Below, in pieces: positions 57,201 to 64,000 of a stretch of 64,000 nt of DNA. A program made the position numbers and the translations under genes. The notes under the pieces are model-generated. The model ran no database searches and was not told the origin of the DNA. It saw nothing but the letters and a program-made list of their open reading frames with translations. Numbering within the stretch: position 1 is the stretch's first letter; every line of letters begins with the position of its first letter. The DNA comes from Elysia chlorotica (Eukaryota; Mollusca; Gastropoda; Plakobranchidae): the NCBI GenBank assembly GCA_003991915.1, contig RQTK01000176.1:543502-607501 (forward strand). The letters are read 5' to 3'.

Positions 57201-57873
57201 ATAGGAGATGCAGAAAAAGATGCCCTTTTAGATAACATTTTCAGGCAACACAATTGGTTTTGCACTAATTAAAATTCAAAAGAGATTCAAGACACGCGCT
57301 TTAAGCGACTACAATTTCCATTTGTTTCAAGAAACGAGGCACAATTTTTATGAAAGAATATTTTAATTTTTGTCCACACCAAATATGTCAATCTTGTATA
57401 TTACCTTTTCAATTTGTTTTATTCAGATAATCCGAGAAGTGATTGTGAACCAAATGGAGATCCTAGTACCAGAAGGCCAAGCCCAAACTGTTGAGGGAAA
57501 TGATCAGCCACACGCTCTGGAGCTTAGAGAGAAAGACAGCACTGACACCTCAAGGTCTGGTTATCCAAGGCACAGAAAAGACAGAGAAAGACCTCGAGAT
57601 GAACGGAAACAAAAAAGGGACAGAAGTAGATCTAGAGACAGGTCTGCTCAGAGTGGCTCAGGTGATAGAAAATCGCGGAAAGCTGTCAAAGTTGAAGCTT
57701 GTGAGGAGAGATTAGACATAGATAGTTTATCTGCTGAGCAAACTTCACACCATTCCAAATCCAGAAGGAGAAGTTCATCACCAGATAGTGAAATTAGTGA
57801 CGGTAGGGGGAAGAAACATAAAAAGTCCAAACATAAGAAGAAACATAGTAAAAAACACAAAAGAAAGGATTGA
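51287..57873 (+). CDS. SNRNP48: SNRNP48, U11/U12 snRNP 48 kDa protein (complete)
   Basis: U11-48K binds the 5' splice site of U12-type introns within the minor spliceosome. Nine exons join in phase: 51287-51430, 51921-52037, 52930-52996, 53131-53153, 53286-53376, 53914-53967, 55138-55320, 56626-56759 and 57427-57873, giving 419 residues (human 339). Exon 2 carries the CHHC zinc finger V-C-P-Y-N-K-D-H ... K-K-H-C-E-R-C, with C55-x5-H61-x9-H71-x3-C75. Exon 7 holds L-T-Q-E-D-R-L-A-L-Y-Q-Y-V-V. Exon 8 ends with a block nearly identical to human, R-R-R-Q-S-Y-R-A-K-N-V-H-I-T-K-K-S-Y-T-E. The last exon gives V-I-V-N-Q-M-E, then a long Arg-Ser and Lys-His rich tail typical of splicing factors. Exons 4 (23 nt) and 5 and the exon 5 donor are the least certain part. 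Confidence 0.9.
52368..52630 (-). mobile_element. tRNA-derived SINE (family B), copy 4, minus strand
   Basis: Reverse reading gives a tRNA-like head ('ctcaattagtagagcgttgg' and a box B near 'gcttcaaatccg'), 'gtcagtacaactataaatgtg', 'tgagacaggagttatggtat' and the tail 'atatagcgctgatgtaagat' + 'gttggacgttaaa'. It lies in a SNRNP48 intron and, unlike the other copies, has no CT tract beside it. Confidence 0.8.
56003..56240. repeat. Hairpin-forming minisatellite in a SNRNP48 intron
   Basis: About four diverged units share 'aaaatttg(a/g)gca(t/g)ccttttgg' and 'ttattctcacccc'. Each junction pairs CTCACCCC-type with GGGGTGA-type sequence, as at 56091-56130, and 'ttattctcacctca' pairs with 'tgagaataa' near 56200-56222. 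The block is much more GC-rich than its surroundings. Confidence 0.75.
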
Positions 57874-58265
57874 TTCTGCAGTGTTCGTTATGGTAAATCA
57901 CAAATTTATTTTTGGCCATAAATTTCATGCAAGAAAAGACAATGAACATTTCATTTCTATAGTATTGGTCTTTCTTTTTGATTTGCAACATGATTTAATC
58001 AATCAAATGCTATTGTTGTTCAATTATATAATGTGAGTCTGGATGTTTTTTTGTTTTAGGCCTTATGCTTTTTCAACAAAAGATACCACCATTTTGTATA
58101 TTCTCAATCACTGATTTTTTTTATCCATTTTACATTCAGTGGAATCTACTTAGAATAAACCCTGTTTGAGATAATTGTTGATTTTACATTAATATATCAT
58201 TGTTTCTGAGGTATCAATTTCCTTTTTTTTTTATACATTACAGACACTGGTTAATATAAATTTGG

Positions 58266-58271
58266 AATAAA
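58266..58271 (+). terminator. Poly(A) signal of SNRNP48
   Basis: AATAAA about 390 nt after the SNRNP48 stop. Confidence 0.5.
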
Positions 58272-60149
58272 GGAATTTAAAAAAAAAACTTCATGGTAGA
58301 GAGGATCATCTGTAGAGGATTATATGATTCCAATCTTGGTTGGGGAAAATTCAGTAAACATTTTAGTTGCAAAGTTGTAATTGTTTGTGTAGCTTCTAAA
58401 AATAATTAAATCAGTCAGTCAAATGCTGGAGTGACAAGGAAAAGGACCTGAGTATGATCCTTAAATTTTATCCCAGCTTCCAGCTCTATCTTTTGTTTGT
58501 CATTAAGTAGCTGTTTCTGTTAACAATTTTACCTGAAACTTTGGACAATTTAAGTACATGAATATGTGGAAAGTTTTAAAAAATGTCTTGTAATTGTAAT
58601 GGAAGAATTGGTGATCTAACCTAATCACTCATTATTGAATGCACAAGTTGGTAAAGATGTGAGTTCAAATGAGCTTACATGCACCTTAAATTGTTTAAGT
58701 TTGAATTAATTGAATAAAAATATTCAAATATTCATGGTTTTCAAGCTTTGTCACATACAGTATTTCTCACTACATGAATGCAAATTTTGCAATGCAATAA
58801 TTATCTAATCAGGAGTTAAACCGTTACTGTAAAACATGACTGCAGCGGGATTTTTGATTGCATAAAATAGACTCGCCGTAAGCAAGCTCTCTCTATAGTC
58901 ATGTCAAGAAAACACTACTAAAAAACTCCAGAATTTTAACATTTATTACCTCCCCTTTTAAGCAACAAAATTAACGCTACTGATAAACTTTCTCTTTAGT
59001 TCATTGGTGTGGGTTTTTCTTTTTTTTTTCTCTCTTTTCTTTGTGTATGGTTACCCAGTAGAGTCAGAGACGATATAAGCCTAACAGTGACACCCGACAT
59101 CTCTCTCTGTGTGTCTGTCTGCACCCATCGTTCCATCCTTCTTCACTGCGCGTCTGTTGAACGCCCCTTCCCCCGCTGTATTTTTATTACACATAGTATC
59201 AAACTACATGTCCGTATCCTTTGGCTTTTGACTGACACATCACAATGCTGTATCCAAGTTCATCATTTCCTTGTCCCCTTAAACCTAAGCAGAACTAATA
59301 GGTTTTATATAGTAGAAAACAATGGAGATTCTTGAACTGTGCTTTCTATAGTAATGGTCCCGCATCAGCATCCGCTATAGTTGTGCACTACTGTAAACCC
59401 CTTTCACTTTTAAGTTATACAATCTTATCAATTTTTTTTTTCACTAACTCTTCAAAAGGAAAAGTTTTAAACTTAATGAAAGATTTATAACAAAGAAGTT
59501 TTGCATCACATAGAGAAACAAGTTCAGTAAGAAAAGTGTGACAAATTTTTAATAGATACATTACATATATTTTTTTTATTAAATGCATTGCACAACTATA
59601 TAGTGACAGTTTAAACTTGGAATATGCATGATAATGAATCATTCAGCTAATCATTAAATTAAAAGAGCCAATGTATCTTTAGCTGGCTCAGTCTGTCAGT
59701 GTATGAGAAGACTTGGAAAAAAAAACTTGTTCCATAGATATGGTGCTAGAGATTTAGGCTAAATTCCTCTTTAAAACATAATAATGAAAGTAAAAGCAAT
59801 ATGTGGTTTGATGGCTTTACATATATATAATTATACAATGTATTGATTTCAAACGAAAATAGTTCATGGCAGTGGCATAGCTAAATGATAAATCATACAC
59901 AAACTCACTTGGTAATTTTAAGCTAAAACGATACAGGTTTTGTTCACACCAAATAATGAATGTATCTCTCGCTTTTTCTATCTCTTACTCTCTCCTCTCT
60001 CTCTCTCATTTTCTCTTCCCTTTATCTCTCCCTCTCAACGTATCATAGAAATAGAGCAGAGATAGAAGGGAAACCAAAATCAAACAAAAAACGAACCGAC
60101 AAACCAGAGAAGACTGGTGAATGGTAGCTCAGTAGAAGTACATGTAGTA

Positions 60150-60385
60150 ACAGCAGCAGTAGTGGTAGTAGTAGTAGTTGTAGTAGTAGTAGTAGTGGAA
60201 GTAGCAGTAGTAGAAGTAATAGCAGTACATGTAGTAAAGAAGCAGTAGTATTAATGGAATTAGTAGCAGTAGTAGTAGTACTAGTACTAGTTGTGCAAGG
60301 AATAGTAGAATAGTAATATTAGTACCTGTAGTAGGAACAACAGCAATGGTACTTACTGTCGTGTAATCAACACTAGTAGTAGTAG
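60150..60385. repeat. Degenerate (AGT)n region
   Basis: AGT/GTA units interrupted by CAG, GAA and ACA variants over about 230 nt, so an old array. Confidence 0.85.
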
Positions 60386-61736
60386 CCTACATACATCAGA
60401 AGTGTAACCAGACAAAAAAAGCCTTACAAAGATTTGCACTAAGTGCAATACTTAAACCTCGAGGATTGCAACACACCCGCATGATTGCTGCTTGCCGATG
60501 GAAAGGGAAGTTTTTATTCTTTTCAAGTCAATTCAAACACCATCAGACATCTTATTTTTGAACATTAAACTGTTGCAGTAGGCTTTGAAATTGAATCTCC
60601 TCAAATTTTTGCGATCTCATGTAAAACTAGCCAGTTAGATTTTAATTTTTTTAAATCACCATTACAAAATCATGCCAGTTCTAAATTGTAGTTTGCTTTT
60701 GAACGAGAGGATAGAACCACTGACGATCAATAGCAAACAATGGTTTTGTTTAAAATTTAATCTTTACTATGAAATGTGCACTTATTTTCTTAACTAATGT
60801 GCAAAATTCATGTAATTACACGCATTTAGTCAGTAATTCTAAAATGTACATAATTGTTGAAGTGCCTCCATTAGTCTCAACATACAATGCATAAGGGTTG
60901 TGTAAAATGTCTATTACCACCTCTCAAATAGATATTAAAGTTTAGAGCACGGACTGCCTAAGAGAGCAAAATTAAATATAATTGCAAGATCATTGTATGT
61001 AAACATAACAAATCCTACATTTTCAGGCACGGATTATTGAATATTCTATGTGTACCAATAACTTCCTTCTTTGTCTCTAGCAAACCTGATTGACTTTCCA
61101 GATAGCCAACATAAATAAATTTAATTACTATTAGTTCAGGGGTCTGCATGTCACTCTAAGTATCACAACAATTTAGAATAAGTCAAAGAACTTAAAAAAA
61201 AAAAATAACAACTATGAATCACATTAATATTCATGCTCTTACTTAAAAAACTACTGATCTTTTACAATATGGACATCATTAGACCGAATACAGGATATAC
61301 AGTAAAGGAGGGATTGTGAAACATCTCATTGATTATACTATTTTCTTTGTTCCTTCCAATTTATCAGTAATATGATAACTAATATTTTTTTTAAGTGGAT
61401 AATGAACAGACCCACTTCCCAGCCTCATACCATGGTACAATAAAATAATGATAGCAAGAAGATATGAGTATAGATATGTCCTATTTCCATGCTTATGAAA
61501 CAGATGAGGAGAAGCAAGAAAAAATTGAGTCCTTGCTTAAATCTCTTGTTCAATCCGTTCAGGATAACATTATCCATCTAAAGAGTTTTCCATAGATAAA
61601 ATATAGCTGGTTGATTCTCATGAAATAAGAACAAACAATTCAATGCTGGTTAACCTGCAAATGGAAAAGTATTGCAAATATCCATCTAGGATTAAAATAT
61701 AATTGTGATGCATGAGCATAGTGAACACAACTAACC

Positions 61737-62110
61737 TCATAGGTGGAACGGCACTAACATGAGCCTGCGAGGAGTGTATAGGTGTAATCTATGAGGGTAG
61801 TGAACACAATTGCAACTGCTGTTGGTGTCACAGGGGAAAGGACACTAGTTTGAGTCTGTGAAGATTGTGTGGGTGTTACATACAAGCATAGTGAACACAA
61901 CTGCAGTCACAGGCGGAACGGCACTAATTTGAGTCTACCAAGACCACTGTGTGTTACTAACGTAGTGAACACAAGAGCTGTCACACGTCGAACGGCACCA
62001 ATTTGAGTCTGCGAGAATCGTATAGGTGTTATGTATGAGCATAGAGAACACAACTGCAGTCACAAGTGGAACGGCACTAGCTTGAGTCTGCGAGGATCGT
62101 CTGGGTGTTG
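61737..62110 (-). repeat. Tandem array made from the coding end of CENPK
   Basis: Five units; in plus coordinates the stop-codon copies begin at 61737, 61828, 61907, 61981 and 62060 (periods 91, 79, 74 and 79). The unit at 62060 is the functional end of CENPK. The four downstream ones still read, on the minus strand, as decayed versions: S-R-R-L-K-L-V-P-F-D-V-stop, G-R-L-K-L-V-P-F-R-L-stop, L-H-R-L-K-L-V-S-F-P-L-stop and P-R-R-L-M-L-V-P-F-H-L-stop. Each is followed by the same 3' UTR piece 'gttgtgttcacta'. The homology stops near 62110 within the last exon. Confidence 0.88.
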
Positions 62111-63937
62111 CACAGCCACCTGGCACTTGAGCAGGAACTCCACCTGGGCCGGCCAGGCTTGGTGATCCAGCTCTATATACGGCTGCTCAGGAGAGTTGAG
62201 CGTCTGCTCTATCAGCCGCCCAAGCATGCGCTTCATGTTCATTATCTGGTCAGGGTCGACGTCCTGGCTCTCATTCAGTGTGGATCTCACTATGTTCGGC
62301 TCTGGCGCTGGACATCTGGACAGGGAAGAAACAAACATGTAAGACAGCCTTCTTCGAGAGAGAGCAGTGTTGGGATTTTTAGTTATTTTTCCACAGTGTT
62401 GAGAAGTTGGATTAAGTGAAAATGATTGCGCCTTGTGGAATTAGAACCCTAGACTTGTAGATGCATTAGCACTGAATCGCCTTTCCACTCATGGTTTATA
62501 ATTATCACTTAACAACTACGCTCTCTTGGAGTGAGCATTGAACTTCAAGCATACATTAACGTGATCGCTCCTTAATGGTGTGACAATTTTTGTCATGAGA
62601 CATTTAAGACCAAATTATATCAAAACCCAGTAATTGTTACCTTTTTCTGAACACACAATGTCTTCCAACAACTCCTTGTGAAATGTTAATGATTTTTTTA
62701 CCATGTAGAGCTCACCTGGTGGCAACAATTTCCTTGAGAGCACGCTTGAAGTAACGGTCAGTTTCAGCAACTTTGGCCACTTTCGTTTTCATTTCTGTCA
62801 AAACAGCCTCTAAAGAAGCATTGTCCCTTTTCTCTTTTGCTGCCTCTTCAAAAGCTAGTAATTTTTTCTAGAAAGAGGACGAAAGACAAGTTTGCAGTAA
62901 ATATATTTCAAACTTGTTGGAGAGTCACATGCACATAACATTTACTGGGGTGAAAGTTTAAAACAGTCATATGTTTACTCAAAATCATGCCACTTTTAAT
63001 AAAATTGAACATATATCTATTTAAATAATTGAGACATTATTAATATAAACTATTGCACAGTATTTGGGCATCTTTAAATACATCAAAGGGCACGGAAATA
63101 CAAACATAAGAATAAAGATAATCTACAGTCTACACGTCTCACCTTAATCTCTTCATTTACTTGCTTTAACTGCTCAAACTCTGCCTCACTTTTCCTCAGA
63201 GATTCGACTGTGTCTGCTCTTGTGGCACGCAAGAAAGCCAAAGTTTCCTTGTGTTCCTGCAGAGACTGTTGCTCAGATTGCTTCACAATGAGTGCCTGCA
63301 TTTCTTTGTTTGGAGGAATAGTTGACAACTCTCTTTCTCTGATGTTCTGAAGTTCTCCTTTAAGTCTGATTTAAACAAATGAAAAATTATACAATTGAAA
63401 AAAAGGAAAGCAATTTGAAAAATATTTTGGGTTTGAACCACAAATGTCCAGATATGGAAAAAGCAACCTAGTTAGTCACTTTAACGGGCCAAAGAAAATC
63501 ACTGAATTTTAACAAAGAAATAACTCCCACTATTTTTTTCTAAACACATCTTTACCTCTTTGTTAATTGATTTGGCTGGGTTATACATAGGTACATGTCT
63601 AAAAATGTCCTTTTTCTCATATATGTGATATGTTATCTTATTACCAATAACCATAGGCCTCCATTGATTGCAGGCTATGACAATACCAACTTATATATAT
63701 GATAAGATAGGAAGAATTTATTTTTCATTTCATGTTTGCCAGTGCTTGACGGTTAGCCTTGCTAATAAGATTATTTTTAACAGCACTGTACCTTTTTTCT
63801 GTCTCCTCCAACACCTGCAAAAGTGGTTGATCACTTGGTACGGATTTTGAAGCCACACCTTGCAGATTGGCTTGAATACCCTTGACTCTCTGCCAATCTT
63901 GTGTACACTGCTCTACTATGTCCTCGGCATCCATCAT
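62060..63937 (-). CDS. CENPK: CENPK, centromere protein K (complete)
   Basis: CENP-K is part of the CENP-H/I/K/M group of the constitutive centromere-associated network at the inner kinetochore. Four exons in phase: 63937-63792, 63365-63143, 62867-62716 and 62315-62060, giving 258 residues (human 269). The N-terminus starts M-M-D-A-E-D-I-V-E-Q-C. Exons 2 and 3 are long amphipathic coiled coil (for example E-A-E-F-E-Q-L-K-Q-V-N-E-E-I-K). The last exon is the most conserved part: P-Y-I-E-L-D-H-Q-A-W-P, V-E-F-L-L-K and H-P-D-D-P-R-R-L-K-L-V-P-F-H-L, matching the human P-Y-V-K-I ... H-P-E-D-P-T-R-I-R-L-E-A-F-H end. An ATG pair (63937 and 63934) offers two starts. The end is duplicated downstream as a tandem array. 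Confidence 0.9.
62435..62500 (-). mobile_element. tRNA-like SINE head in a CENPK intron
   Basis: Reverse reading 'ggcgattcagtgctaatgca' ... 'agggttctaattccac' has box A and box B like elements spaced as in a tRNA, but lacks a good acceptor stem. Confidence 0.4.
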
Positions 63938-64000
63938 CTTTAATTGTTACATGTATAAAGTATGAAAAAAAGAAACATTTGGGGCGCTACAAAAAAGCTA

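Larger units (their letters stand above)
57880..61730. other. Intergenic region between SNRNP48 and CENPK
   Basis: Holds the SNRNP48 3' UTR (AATAAA at 58266-58271 and again near 58711), several A and T runs and a degenerate TAG/AGT trinucleotide region (60150-60310). No coding exon or transposon protein was recognised; open frames at 59009-59335 and 59415-59642 lack motifs. Confidence 0.5.

Overview
This is a 64 kb piece of an animal nuclear genome. It is AT-rich, its genes are split into small exons with GT-AG introns, and it carries many microsatellites and decayed transposons. The recognisable proteins (COX20, CCDC97, DNAL1, SNRNP48/U11-48K, CENP-K), the tRNA-derived SINEs ending in a shared 'atgttggatgttaaacc'-type tail, and the frequent palindromes TACATGTA and TAGATCTA point to a lophotrochozoan, most likely a gastropod mollusc. 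The species cannot be named from this window. There are no bacterial-type operons; each gene is read on its own.

Layout. 75-203 (-): one cysteine-rich exon of a gene that leaves the window. 2.5-2.9 kb: duplicated CT/C-rich satellite. 3.9-5.65 kb (-): dead piggyBac transposon. 5.89-7.13 kb (-): first two coding exons of COX20. 8.4-8.9 kb: 95-bp tandem repeat and a decayed PHD-finger fragment (-). 9.30-14.02 kb (+): CCDC97, complete. 15.0-15.8 kb (+): LINE relic. 16.2-17.05 kb (-): intronless, broken glycosyltransferase-like pseudogene. 17.7-18.1 kb: large microsatellites. 18.8-21.76 kb (-): a predicted, unrecognised secreted protein of 121 residues. 21.8-22.4 kb (+): LINE relic, then a SINE. 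25.62-32.48 kb (+): DNAL1 with a candidate RFX X-box in its promoter; a LINE and a pogo/Tigger relic sit in one intron. 34,664-34,899: assembly gap. 36.5-45.13 kb (+): coiled-coil gene of unknown identity. 46.4-47.2 kb (-): LINE relic. 49.9-50.5 kb: SINEs within CT arrays. 51.29-57.87 kb (+): SNRNP48, complete. 62.06-63.94 kb (-): CENPK, complete, followed downstream by four extra decayed copies of its own coding end.

How the genes relate. They are housekeeping or ciliary genes with no shared pathway: respiratory-chain assembly (COX20), U2 snRNP/SF3b-associated (CCDC97), axonemal outer dynein arm (DNAL1), minor spliceosome (SNRNP48) and kinetochore (CENPK). The occurrence of two spliceosome-related proteins is probably chance. 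The most unusual structures are the CENPK tail-repeat array, the unrecognised secreted gene at 18.8-21.8 kb, a DNAL1 micro-exon that cannot be found, and SINE/LINE 3' ends converging on CT microsatellites. All splice sites were read by eye from phase-consistent AG/GT boundaries and protein similarity recalled from known families; no transcript data or database search was available.
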